Assembly: GCA_000320605.2 (NCBI GenBank)
Contig: KB445798.1
Location: 434,592 to 498,591 of the forward strand
Reading direction: 5' to 3'
Source: Gelatoporia subvermispora B
Lineage: Eukaryota; Basidiomycota; Agaricomycetes; Polyporales; Gelatoporiaceae
DNA: 64,000 bases
In this document: positions 10,850 through 20,961 of the stretch, piece after piece
Position numbering within the stretch: the first letter of the stretch is position 1
Layout of the letters: each line of letters opens with the position of its first letter
Program-made: the position numbers and the translations under genes
The notes under the pieces: model-generated
Seen by the model: only the letters and a program-made list of their open reading frames with translations
Database searches by the model: none
Told to the model about the DNA's origin: nothing

Positions 10850-13526
10850 ATGAGGTTCTCCACTGCCGCACTTCCATTACTCCTCGCGACGTCCTCGCTC
10901 GCTGCGAGCATCCCCGGCCTCATCAGGACCGCTGCGCGTCGTGACGCAATCCGCGCGCGCCAGGCCCACATCCAGCGCGACCTCGTCGATGTCTGCGCGG
11001 GCCTCGATGTTGACCTCACCCTGGACCTCATTAAGATTGACGGTATGCACATCCCGGCTGAGCCCTCGTCTCGCTTGATTGCTGACACATCTTATTCTGT
11101 AGGCAAACCTCTCGTAGCAGGCCACCTAGACGTGTGTCTGTGTATCTCGCTCCTTCCAGACTTCATCAAGGTCGACGTCGTCGCACAAGCCGCGGTCGCC
11201 CTCGTCGGCGAGACGCAGGTGCTCGCGATTCTCGAAGGCCTCGTACGTCTTCCATTCTTTCTTTTCTCTTCCCTTCTTCGCTTGACACCCGCTCACCCAT
11301 GCTTCTTTTCCCACAGATCAATGGCGACTCTGGTAAGCAGGAGTGCCACTACCCCGCGCACGCGTCCCCGGTCTGCTCCTTCGATACTCCTTGCGGCTTC
11401 TCCTGCGGCGACGGCTTCACTCCCTACACTCCTCCCGGCGCCTCTTCTCCTACTGACTGTGTCTGCGAGCCACCATACACTGTGTGCAATGGTCAGTGCG
11501 GCAACTTCCCCCACGGCTGCGGTTCGTCTACGCCCAAGCGTCGGCGTGCGCCTACATGCGCATCCGGCCGTTCGGTCTGTGGTGTCACGGGTGGAAGCTA
11601 CGGTCAAGGATGGGAATGTGTTGACACCACCTCTGATCTGGAGTCTTGTGAGTACCTTCGTTATTCCACTCTGCTGCGAGCAGGAGCTGACTGGTTCTGT
11701 TCCGTACAGGCGGCGGATGTATGGCTCCTTCGCCCTTCGGCGGCGCGCCTGTGAATGGTGTCGACTGCTCCGCGCTCCCGAACGTCGATCGCGTCGCGTG
11801 CAAGGCGAGCCGATGCGTTGTTTCGACGTGTGTCGAGGGTTATTCCGTCTCTAGCGGCAACGATTCTTGCGTCCTCGCCACTCCGGTCCTCGCTACCCAG
11901 AAGCGTGACCTCGTCGGTGCTTATGTCAACGAAGCTCTCGATGCCATCGTTCCTGGAGTTGCCGCCGTTGCAGAACACGCTGTCGCCGACGTCCACGTTG
12001 CTCGCGACATCGCCGATGCCTTTGTCCCTGAGGCCCTCAAGGCCGATGTTGCCCACGTCGCACACGTTGCTGAAGCCGGTGTCGCCAAGGTTCATGTTGG
12101 CCGCGACCTGGTGGGTGCATACGTCAACGAGGCCCTCGACGCTGTCGTCCCTGGAGTTGCCGCTGTGGCCGAGCACGCCGTCGCTGATGTCCACGTTGCG
12201 CGTGGTCTGGTTGATGCTTTCGTCCCCGAGACCCTCGACGCCGTTGTCCCCGGAGTTGCCGCCGTCGCGGAAGACGCTGTTGCTGACGTCCACGTCGCCC
12301 GCGATATCGCCGATGCTTTTGTCCCCGAAGCTTTGAAGGCCGATGTCGGCCACCTCGCCCACGTCGCTGAAGCCGGCGTCGCCAAGGTTCACATCGGCCG
12401 CGATGTCCCCCTCGTCTCCGCCGTCGTCGGCGCAGTTGCCGATGTCGTCGTCCCGGGCGTCGCTGCTGTTACCGCGGATGTCGACGGTGTTGTCCATGTC
12501 GGCCGCGATATTCCCCTTGTCTCCGCCGTTGTCGACGCGACTGTTGATGCTGTGGTCCCCGGTGTTGCAGCCGTCGCCGCAGATGTCTTTGCGGACGTGC
12601 ACGTCGCACGCGACCTAGTCAGCGCCTTTGTTCCCGAGACCCTCGACGCGGTCGTCCCCGGAGTAGCCGCTGTGGCTGAAGATGCGGTCGCTGATGTCCA
12701 TGTCGCACGCGACCTGCTTAGTGCCTTCGTCCCCGAGACCCTCGACGCAGTCGTCCCTGGCGTGGCCGCCGTCGCCGAAGATGCAGTCGCAGATGTGCAC
12801 GTCGCACGTGACGTTCCCCTTGTTTCCGCCGTCGTTGACGCAGTCGCAGACGTCGTCGTTCCCGGTGTTGCGGCGGTCGCCGCGGATGTCGATGCGGTCG
12901 TGGACGTCGCCAAGCGTGACCTCGTCGACGGTGTGGTAGATGTCGTTGCGGACGCAGTTGTCCCCGGAGTAGCAGCTGTTGCCGCCGATGTCGTCGCGGA
13001 CGTGCACGTCGCGCGTGACCTCCTGAGCGCGTTTGTGCCCGAGACTCTCGACGCCGTCGTCCCTGGAATCGCCTCGGTTGCTGAGGACGCAGTTGCGGAC
13101 GTGCACGTTGCCAAGCGCAACCTCGTCGATGGCGTGGTGCATGTTGTCGCAGACGCTGTCGTCCCTGGTGTTGCCGCCGTCGCTGCTGATGTCGTCGCCG
13201 ATGTTCATGTCGCGCGCGACCTGCTCAGCGCGTTCGTGCCCGAGACACTCGACGCTGTCGTCCCAGGAGTCGCTGCCGTGGCTGAGGATGCGGTTGCGGA
13301 CGTGCACGTCGCGCGCGACATCCCCCTGGTCTCTGCCGTCGTCGATGCGACCGTGGGCGCTGTTGTCCCTGGCGTCGCAGCCGCTGCTGCTGATGCCTTC
13401 GCCGATGTGCACGTCGCTCGCGATGTCCCCCTCGTCGGCGCGGTTGTTGATGCCGTGGCGGACGTCGTTGTGCCCGGCGTCGCAGACGTCTTTGCGGATG
13501 TCAACGCGGACGTCAAGGTCCTCTAA
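10850..13526 (+). CDS. priA-like: Secreted PriA/CPL1-like protein with 16 C-terminal repeats
   Basis: Four exons (10850-11042, 11103-11242, 11317-11647, 11710-13526) give 826 residues. Residues 1-18 (MRFSTAALPLLLATSSLA) are a clear signal peptide. Residues about 60-285 match the mushroom PriA / CPL1-like family: VVAQAAVALVGETQVLAIL, then Cys-rich KQECHYPAHASPVCSF, CGFSCGDGFTPY, CVCEPPYTVCNGQCG, and the CPL1-like segment SGRSVCGVTGGSYGQGWECV, ESCGGC, CKASRCVVSTCVEGY. From residue 286 to the end come 16 repeats of 33-35 residues built on RDL..AFVPETLDAVVPGVAAVAEDAVADVHVA-type units, with no cysteine. Lys-Arg pairs precede only repeats 1, 11 and 13; the rest have a single Arg. Intron 1 (60 bp) is a stop-free multiple of three. 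The family is associated with fruiting or the cell surface. The role of the repeat tail is unknown; a wall or self-assembly domain is a guess. Confidence 0.85.
11901..13523 (+). repeat. Coding tandem repeat, 16 units of about 99-105 bp
   Basis: The repeats fill most of the last exon of the PriA-like gene. Three unit types alternate: AFVPETLDAVVPGVAAVAED, IPLVSAVVDA.VDAVVPGVAAV and DGVVDVVADAVVPGVAAVAA, plus two variant units with AFVPEALKADVxHxAHVAEA (repeats 2 and 5). Units 8, 9, 12 and 14 are nearly identical, which suggests recent unequal exchange. The opposite strand is open over long stretches only because of the GC-rich codon pattern. Confidence 0.9.
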
Positions 13527-14005
13527 GGCCCCACTTCCCTTCAATCCTGGGCCTTGCCAGCCAGCTGGCTTTTGATGTTAGACGACGGAGACGCTACTAC
13601 GAGTGCCCCGACCTGGATGATCTTACTTAGTTATTGATACACACTTACACTCTGCTACTGTTTGCGTTGGACTGTCCATATACGCGTTCACTCGTTCATA
13701 CCCCCGTCGTTGCATGTGATACTAGGATATGGAAATGCTAAGTTTGCTTACATCTATCAGTGGTCTGAATGCTCTGAGTTGGGTTCGGGTTTCTTGCCTC
13801 AAGTGACCTTATCATGTCACTGATGATACAAGTATGACGCTTATAGGTGTGAAGGAAGTAGTTTGCGAAGCCACTTCGATCGAGCCTGCTTCTGTCTCGA
13901 TCACTTCTGACATGCCTTATATATCTGCAGTCCTCGACGATGTTCGAATTTCTACAACTTCGACTACAACCACATACACAACAGCATATTCGACATACTC
14001 CAGCT
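13527..14005. other. Intergenic, no supported gene
   Basis: About 480 bp from the PriA-like stop to the start of stress-family copy 1. It would hold the 3' UTR of the former and the promoter of the latter. No gene and no clear copy of the promoter element shared by copies 2 and 3 was seen. Confidence 0.4.
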
Positions 14006-14650
14006 ATGCCCGTCTCATTCGAACAAGACAGCCTGGCCCCTACTAGGTCTCCTGGTGCGCCCACAATTGGCGGCGGCGGCGGCAATGGGTCCAATGCCAA
14101 ATCCAACGACCCATACCCTGAGCAGCGACATGCCGGCGCTGTCGGGGTCGGTCCCAACTACGGCACAGCGGCGGTACGTGCTGCCCTTACGATTATCTCT
14201 ACCGGAATCCAAGATCTGACTGCCTTGGTCAGACCATGGGTGATAAGGTCCAGGGGATGATGCAGCAGATGAAAGGCAAGGTGATGCGCGACCCCGAGCT
14301 CGCAGAGCGCGGGCGCGAGATGCGCACGGGCGAGCTGCAGGAGAAAGAGCATGAGGCTGCCATGAATGAGGTAAATACGCTTTTATGTTGAGTACCGTTA
14401 CTTTCTGAACACATACTGACGGGCGTCGCGCTTGCAGGACCCATTCTGGAGTAAGAACGATGCCGAACCGCACTCCGTGCGGACCGTGCCTAAAGAAGAA
14501 GCAAACAAGGCGCGCTCGGGCCCGCCGTATGTCAAGGATATGAGCCACCCGAGTGAGCAGGGAAGGCGTGAGCAGGCGGCGACCGTCGCCCCGGAGGGAA
14601 GTGAGGATGCGGAGATGCAGCGCATGGGGAACGAGACAACCGCAGCGTAA
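14006..14650 (+). CDS. Small hydrophilic PEQRHAGAVG-motif protein, copy 1
   Basis: Exons 14006-14173, 14233-14370 and 14438-14650 give 172 residues. The protein is strongly hydrophilic and probably disordered. Motifs in order are DPYPEQRHAGAVGVGPNYG (about residues 38-54), MGDKVQGMMQQMKGKV then PELAERGREMRTGELQEKE (about 58-92), DPFWSKNDAE, and a C-terminal MSHPSEQGRREQAATVAPEG. The same order occurs in the next two genes, so this is the first of a tandem family. I recognise it as a basidiomycete stress/LEA-like small protein family but know no biochemical function. Copy 1 differs by an extra intron before DPFW and by a Gly-rich stretch near the N-terminus. Confidence 0.75.
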
Positions 14651-14888
14651 ACCATTCTCGGCAGTGATGTACTGTATTTCAAGTCGGTCACCTTTGTGTT
14701 TCATAGTATAAATTCTGGAGATAATCGAGAGGCACTTTGAATCAATTTGCTCATAGAGTCTACTTGCTGACCGCAACCGCCGCCAAAGAAGACAGCAAGA
14801 TGTTGTCTCCCGAAATGGCAAGTGAGCCAAACTCGACTCCTCCCCGGCTATGACGTCATGACCTCTACTCCTCTCTTGCGCATTAATG

Positions 14889-14967
14889 TGCGTCATGCCG
14901 ATGGGTGGATATCTCCAACTATACACCATGGCGGTACCGCAGCACCGTAGTGCAGGCTATAAGGCAG
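14889..14967 (+). promoter_or_regulatory. Shared promoter element and TATA box of copy 2
   Basis: TGCGTCATGCCGATGGGT at 14,889-14,906 and TATAAGGCAG at 14,958-14,967 lie 163 and 94 bp before the start of copy 2. The same 18-mer and 10-mer precede copy 3 at 151 and 97 bp. The intervening bases also align loosely (CGGTA...GCA...CCGTAGTGC). The first element contains TGCGTCA, an ATF/CREB-like core, so a bZIP factor could be the regulator; that is inference. Confidence 0.6.
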
Positions 14968-15051
14968 CATTTTTTCTCTGCACACCCTACTGACGACCAC
15001 TTGAATACCCCCTTTCCCCATCCTAACACATCCTACAAGTTACAACATACG

Positions 15052-15674
15052 ATGACTTCCATCAATACATCGAACAAGAACGACTCACCCGCACCCAACC
15101 CCCCCTCGCGCTCCTCGAGCGGTGCTGGTGATAGTGGTCAGGATCAAACATATCCCGAGCAGAGACATGCCGGCGCGGTGGGCTACGGCCCCGAGTACGG
15201 CAAGGGCGCAGTACGTTGTTCCACACCGCCATTGTCTAAAGTAGCCAGAATTGACTTTAATGATTACAGTCTACAGGAGATAAGTTTGAGGGCTACAAGA
15301 CGGAGCTCAAGGGCAAGATCCTGAAGAAGCCCGACCTTGTGCAGCACGGGCACGAGATGCGCACGGGCGAGCTCAAGAAGAAGGCGCTCGAGGGTGGTAT
15401 GGACCCGTTCGGTCAGGCGAAGGACGACGACCCGAACCAGTCCGAGTCGCAGGAGAAACAGAGTAGTGAACAGGGGCGCAGCGACACCGGTAGTGGTGTA
15501 CCAAAAAGCGACACGCACCAGACGTCCGCGCACCCGCCGAGCGTTGAGGACACATCGCACCCGACAGAGCAGGGCCGCCAGGAGCAGGCAGCGACAGTCT
15601 CGCCCGAGGGTAGCGCAGACGCAGAGGTGCAGCGGAGGGGCGATCAGACGGAGAACACGCGGTATATGGGTTGA
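15052..15674 (+). CDS. Small hydrophilic PEQRHAGAVGYGP-motif protein, copy 2
   Basis: Exons 15052-15210 and 15270-15674 give 187 residues. The start MTSINTSNKNDSPAPNPPSR is shared with copy 3. It is followed by YPEQRHAGAVGYGPEYGKGA, STGDKFEGYKTELKGKILKK, PDLVQHGHEMRTGELKKKAL, an acidic Ser/Gln/Asn linker, and SHPTEQGRQEQAATVSPEG near the C-terminus. There is no signal peptide or membrane segment. It is about 400 bp downstream of copy 1 on the same strand. The family is unnamed to me; the high charge and low complexity suggest a stress-protective or LEA-like role, as inference only. Confidence 0.8.
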
Positions 15675-17241
15675 GCGGCGCGCGCAATACGTGGGCGAAG
15701 CGAGGAGGTATGCAGAGGCGTGTATCACTATGGCTGTGAATTGCTTGATCTGTAGAGTATAATCACTCTAATGCGCGAGGTAGAGCGCGCTTCCACCAAA
15801 TAATGTCAGGCATTTTGGACTTGTGCGCTGCACATGTAATACTAGATGCGAGCCGGGAGTGGTGAGCTGAAGAACAACAATGAGAAACCCCATTTGGCGG
15901 TCGAGATTCCGGCTAAGATGCAGGTGCCCACGACTCTGGTATCTAGTGTGCTTCGTTAGTGGAGCTTCTCAAGTTTTGAGATACCGCCGGAGTACGCCAA
16001 CCTCGTACAGTAAAGTAAAAACTTGGAGCCTTACGCCTGTCCATGCTTCGCGTTCAGCTCGTGAACTAGCCGCGGAAGCCACAGCGAACAAATATTTGCA
16101 GCATTACGCACGTGGCTCATCGCTCGTGACCCTGTGAAATTGGCCACAATAAACGCCAAAGCCACCTTGGGCTGTCTCGTCCTGACCATCATCTTATGGC
16201 TACCTTAGATCGTATGACACCTTCTTCCACTACTTCAGTGCAGTGCCTGGTCCACTCGCGTTGTTATCACTAGCAATATACGGAACAGTCTCCTTCAAGT
16301 CACTATGGATCAAGCAAACTAGACAACGGCGGCAATCAAGGACAGTAGTGACCTTCCTCGAGTCGACGCAGGGATCGTGCCGACATCGAAGGTAGCCTGT
16401 CTGGCTCAACGGCTCCTACCTCTACGACCATGTTCCATGAAAGCGCAAGCGCTGTCAGCTTCAAGATCGCATGACGAACTCACGCATTGAGGATGTAGAG
16501 GTCTCGATCCTGTCTGAGGTACGCGCAGCTTCCGTGTTCTTTGCGCCTGTTACCCTGTTAGCACGGGCACACGATAGCCGCATCGGCTCTTGTGGCAGCC
16601 AGATGGCCTCGAGAGCCGCAACTGAAGTGGTTTTGAGCGCAATCCATGGGTGACGCAGTCTCGAACGGATGACAGCGCATGACGAGGGCAAGCGCTGCAG
16701 CTGCAGAACATCAACATCGGGGATAAGGCCACGATGTTCTGTGTAAATGGGAAAGAGCGACCATGTACTGGTCCAGACCCCGAACAGAGATGGGTGGGGC
16801 ACGGCTGACCCAGGTGCGGAGGACCGTGCCGAGAACCACTCGCGTGTGAGAGCCTGGGCTTGTGGAGCGGGCAGCTGCGCAGGCAGGACTCTGACGACCG
16901 GTGTGGCTGGACAGCGCGGCAGAATTGTATCGTATTTTCTCGGAGGGTCCGACGTAGCACCGGATACTCTGGGCTTGGTTGGGCCGACAGGATCATGTTT
17001 TCTTGACGAATGGCTTTAAGAAACCGGGAATCCCCTCCCCGCCCCCGGAACGGTGCGTGCCGGGTTTTATGCCGGCGGCTCCAATAGGAAGAATGCTGAG
17101 TCGCACACTCGCATCGGGCAGGTAGTATACGGCCCATGTCCCCATTGTGTTGGATGCATGTAGATGGGGACATCCCACTAAAACCCCCTTGGAGCCGGTC
17201 CAGTCATCTAGGAGGTGCTTGTCTTGGTCACTTGCACGACG
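15675..17241. other. Intergenic, no supported gene
   Basis: About 1.6 kb between copies 2 and 3. Long frames on the minus strand (up to 207 codons, 16,550-17,173) lack motifs and have no splice-consistent partners. No transposon ends were seen. Confidence 0.4.
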
Positions 17242-17305
17242 TGCGTCATGCCGATGGGTCTCTATCCTGGCGGTATGCAGTGCCGTAGTGCGTGTTATAA
17301 GGCAG
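17242..17305 (+). promoter_or_regulatory. Shared promoter element and TATA box of copy 3
   Basis: TGCGTCATGCCGATGGGT at 17,242-17,259 and TATAAGGCAG at 17,296-17,305 are exact matches to the elements upstream of copy 2, at nearly the same spacing from the start codon. Confidence 0.6.
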
Positions 17306-17392
17306 ACATCATGCATATCTTTTATCCTCTCACACTTTGGACATTCGCATAATCTTTCTCTATCATCCCTCTGTAACGTCCTGCAACACAGA

Positions 17393-18045
17393 ATGTCTTC
17401 CACCAACTCACCAGACAAGAACGACTCGCCCGCACCCGACTCTCCCTCGCGCTTGGCGAGCGATACCGGCGGAGCCGACCAGGGCAAGCCTGAGTCCTAC
17501 CCCGAGCAGAGACACGCCGGCGCGGTAGGCTACGGTCCTGACTATCAGAAGGGCGCGGTACGTGTTCCAACACTACAATCCACCATGTAGCCAAAATTGA
17601 CATCGAAGCACCACAGACGATGGGAGACAAGATTGATGGCTACGAGGAGGAGCTCAAGGGCAAGATCCTGCGGAAGCCCGATCTCGTGCAACACGGGCGC
17701 GAGATGCGCACGGGCGAGCTCAAGAAGAAGGCGCGTGAGGGCGACATAGACTCGCTCGATCAGGGGAAGAACGGTCACTCGAACAAGTCCGACTCGCAGG
17801 GGAACAGCCAACCGAACAAATCTGACTCACAGAAGGCACAGAGCCGAAAACAGCGGAGACAGCAGAAACACACCGACACAGATGGCGATGTACCGAAGAG
17901 TGGCATGAACCAGACGTCCGCGCACCCGCCGAGTGCTGCGGACCCGTCACACCCGACGGAGAAGGGCCGCCATCAGGAGGCGCCGACACTCTCGCCCGAG
18001 GGGAGCGCGGATGCGGAGGTGCAGAAGAGTGGGGAGCAGTCGTAA
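17393..18045 (+). CDS. Small hydrophilic PEQRHAGAVGYGP-motif protein, copy 3
   Basis: Exons 17393-17557 and 17617-18045 give 197 residues. The start MSSTNSPDKNDSPAPDSPSR, the block YPEQRHAGAVGYGPDYQKGA, MGDKIDGYEEELKGKILRK, PDLVQHGREMRTGELKKKAR and a C-terminal SHPTEKGRHQEAPTLSPEGS follow copy 2 closely. The middle linker is longer and carries a short internal repeat of NKSDSQ. The intron sits at the same place as in copies 1 and 2, directly after KGA or TAA. Copy 3 and copy 2 are each other's closest relatives here. Function unknown; hydrophilic and probably disordered. Confidence 0.8.
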
Positions 18046-19299
18046 AACACGAGATGTATTGGCTGAAAGTGTGTGACGCGTGGACGGAGAGAATTTCGTG
18101 TATGAAGTATGGCTGTGGCTTACTACTGGGAGCGAAGTGAGACCGTTCTTGCTTACTGCAATATCGGAATACTAATGTAGAGATCTCTTCGTAGGCATTG
18201 CCAGGAGTATGACTCAGAATCCGGATTAGTCGAATTGAAACATTTCTTGCGAATTGATCTCAACGTCGGCTTCTAGGTACCCAGACTCCAGATTAGTCAA
18301 TTAGGGACGGAGTATATGAGCTGCTTTTGGTTTCATATGTTCGATTTTGGGCCGCTGCTGAGTCCTCCATTAATGGAGGGATGGTGACTCATTGTTCAAC
18401 CCGATCGCTACCATATCAACGTACCTACCCCCAGATCAGCACAGAGTCACCTATATACCGGGTCTTGAATTTTTCGAGGGTACAAACCCGGGCGGACAAT
18501 AGGACATTTCGGAGAGCGTGAAAACTAACGTGTGTGGTGAAGCTACCTGTCGCATTTGGTTGGATGCATTTCGTGATGCCTATATGTGTGTCTGAACGAG
18601 TGTTTGGCTCACATACACGGGTCTCCGTCGCACTTTACTGTTTTGGGGCGCTCGGTTTGGTAGGAAAGCAGCAGACCAGTCTTCCTAAATCTCTACTTCT
18701 AGCACTCTTGGTTCGGCCGCTTTTATACAGCGTCTTACAATGTCAAATACGTACAATCTTTATGGCGAAACACTACTAGCACAACTACAGAGATTTTGCA
18801 TATCGCTCGGTGGTTTGATTGAATGTGGGAGGAAAGATGTCTGCGCGTTTCGTGGCGCTTTGATGGCTCGGTACGACTGTTTGTGGTAGTGCCTTGCACG
18901 AGAAGATGTTATACGGTGCTCTATCTCAACACATGGAGACTTTGTACGTTTGTCGCCCTGTAGCTGATATTGTGCTTGAAGCATAGACATAGGCGCTGGA
19001 CGGAATCGACAGCTACCATGCCCTATATTCCGTGAGAGGACTCGAAGCTCTGATATCCCGCACGAATGTCGAAGATAGCATAGTATACTTCCCTAAAAAA
19101 CGGGGGAGACGCAAAGAGGAGCGGTAGAGGTTGACTTCTACATCATGAAGCATTTCGAGATCTTCGCTGATGAACGTGCATTACAGAATGCAAATGCAGC
19201 TGCGAAGTGGAGAGCAAAAGTGAAACAACAGAGAGTTCAGGTCAAAGCTTGGACCACGAAAAGAAACAGAGAATGTCATGTATTCATTCTAACAAGGAG
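18046..19299. other. Intergenic, no supported gene
   Basis: About 1.25 kb after copy 3. Short frames exist on both strands with no motif. It leads into the broken fourth copy. Confidence 0.4.
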
Positions 19300-19710
19300 C
19301 ATTGCTTTCAAACGTACAATGACTGCACCCGACTCACGATGGGCTGCGGTACGTGTTCCAGCACTCCAATCCACCATATAGCCAAACTTGAAGCCGGGTC
19401 ACCGCAGTCGACAGAAGACAAGTTTGAGGGCTACAAAGAGAGGCTCAGGGGCACGATCCTCAAAGAGCCCGTCATTGTACAGCACAGGCACGTCACGGGC
19501 ACGGGGAAGCCCACAAAGAACGGAGGCGGCGTCTCGAGGGCAACACGCACCGGATGTCTGTACACCCGCCCAGTGTTGAGGTCACGTCCCACCCCACGGA
19601 GAAGGGACAGCAGGAACATGTGACATTGGTCGCCCCCGACGGTGGCAATAGCGACACCGAGATGCAGGGGAGGCGGAGACAGACAAAAAACACGCAGTTT
19701 GTTGGCCGAG
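19300..19710 (+). pseudogene. Broken fourth copy of the PEQRHAGAVGYGP family
   Basis: The stretch GCGGTACGTGTTCCAGCACT followed by the rest of the intron closely matches the intron of copy 3. Then EDKFEGYKERLRGTILKEP and, in a shifted frame, VHPPSVEVTSHPTEKGQQEH and a VAPDGG...DTEMQ tail can be read. The defining PEQRHAGAVGYGP exon is gone, and at least two frame changes separate the remaining blocks, so this is a dead duplicate. Confidence 0.75.
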
Positions 19711-20961
19711 CGCGTGAGGGCGAAACCTGGAAGGGACAATTTAAGGAGAGGCGTGGATTACCATGGCTGTGGTTCGCTCTATCTATTCTTGTGTGTGGAG
19801 AGTGTGCTCCCATGAGATGATATCGAGACTGCTACCCGAAGTCGACTGAGGTTACTCAAGGTGAGGGCCGGTCGAGCGAGCGCTCACTCGAGCTCTTGCC
19901 TCGAGTGACGTCGGGCCTGGGCTCACAGGCGCTTTTCATTGTCACACACTATGCGCTTCCACCTCCCTCCTCAAAGCCTTACGGTCACCATCGGCTCGTC
20001 GTCTTGTTGGTCGACGTATATGATACCAGCATCTCTCTTTCTACCTGCATACGCTCGACATGTGCGAATCTACAAGCTGGGAATCTCTTCGCCGTGACTG
20101 ACATCGCCTCAAGGGGCTGAAGCCCGCAACGTATCTGCGGCTGCGGACAGATCGATTCCGACAAGATGATCACCATAGCGTATCTTCTGTAGTTGCAAGT
20201 TACCTGGAGACACCGAATCGCATACTTGTGAGTATATTTGAGCCCTTGAGGCCTGTGCGTTAGTAACCTAAGTCCGACAAAACAGGCGGTAGTTCTGACT
20301 GTGCCCCGCGTGCTTCTCTGTGATACCAGGCGGCTGTGCACATTGCTGGCTAAGTGCGACGGTGTCAACACAGTTTCCCTCTCGGACAATTCTACTTAGA
20401 ATTCGCGGAGGAGATTCATGCATCCTCATAAAACTCAGCGATGCGAATACACGATCGTAGTTGGTGCCAGAATTGGTATGCGATCCCCATTACTACCGGA
20501 CTTCCGCGCAACACAAATCATGTGCATGACGAACAACGGTTGTGTGAAACAGAGCATCTCCGAGGCACATTACGACAACGTGGTGTTCTCTGATGTCTCT
20601 TCACCGTTTTCTAGAGATGGCCTGACTATGCGAGACGGAAGCTCGACGCTCTACGTGCTGCCTGTTAACCACATATGCTCAAACCACTCGAGCGCTGTCG
20701 GTGATAGTAGTGATGAGTAACGCGGAGATCAACAAGCCGGCGGTACTTGGTGTGTCAATCGTTTCGTCGCTAGTGTGAGCGTCCTGGGTGCATGGGTCTC
20801 TACCGTATGCTATCCCAGCAACGCACGGCATTCAGATCCATGCAGAGGTACGTTTCGTCACATTCGCGCGGACTACATAATAAGCGAGATTGGTTGTCAG
20901 GATGCTAGCTGCGATTATCCTTACTGCTTAGCCCTTACTTATTGTATACGCCTTGCGAAAT
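19711..20961. other. 5' flank of gene A, duplicated upstream of gene C
   Basis: No gene is supported. About 20,090-20,960 aligns with 31,000-32,010 in front of gene C in the same order: for example TGCGGACAGATC (20,133 and 31,057), GTTGCAAGTTACCT/GTTGCAAGTTGCCT (20,191 and 31,105), AACAAGC(C/G)GGCGGT and AATTTC(A/G)A. It is part of an old block duplication. Confidence 0.5.

Noticed and set aside
11661..13544. Minus-strand ORFs of about 240-313 codons across the PriA-like repeats
   Set aside because: They are antisense to a perfect coding repeat with signal peptide and introns; their periodicity only mirrors the sense repeats.
16550..17173. 207-codon ORF on the minus strand
   Set aside because: No recognisable domain; Arg/Ser/His-rich composition typical of a chance frame in GC-rich intergenic DNA.
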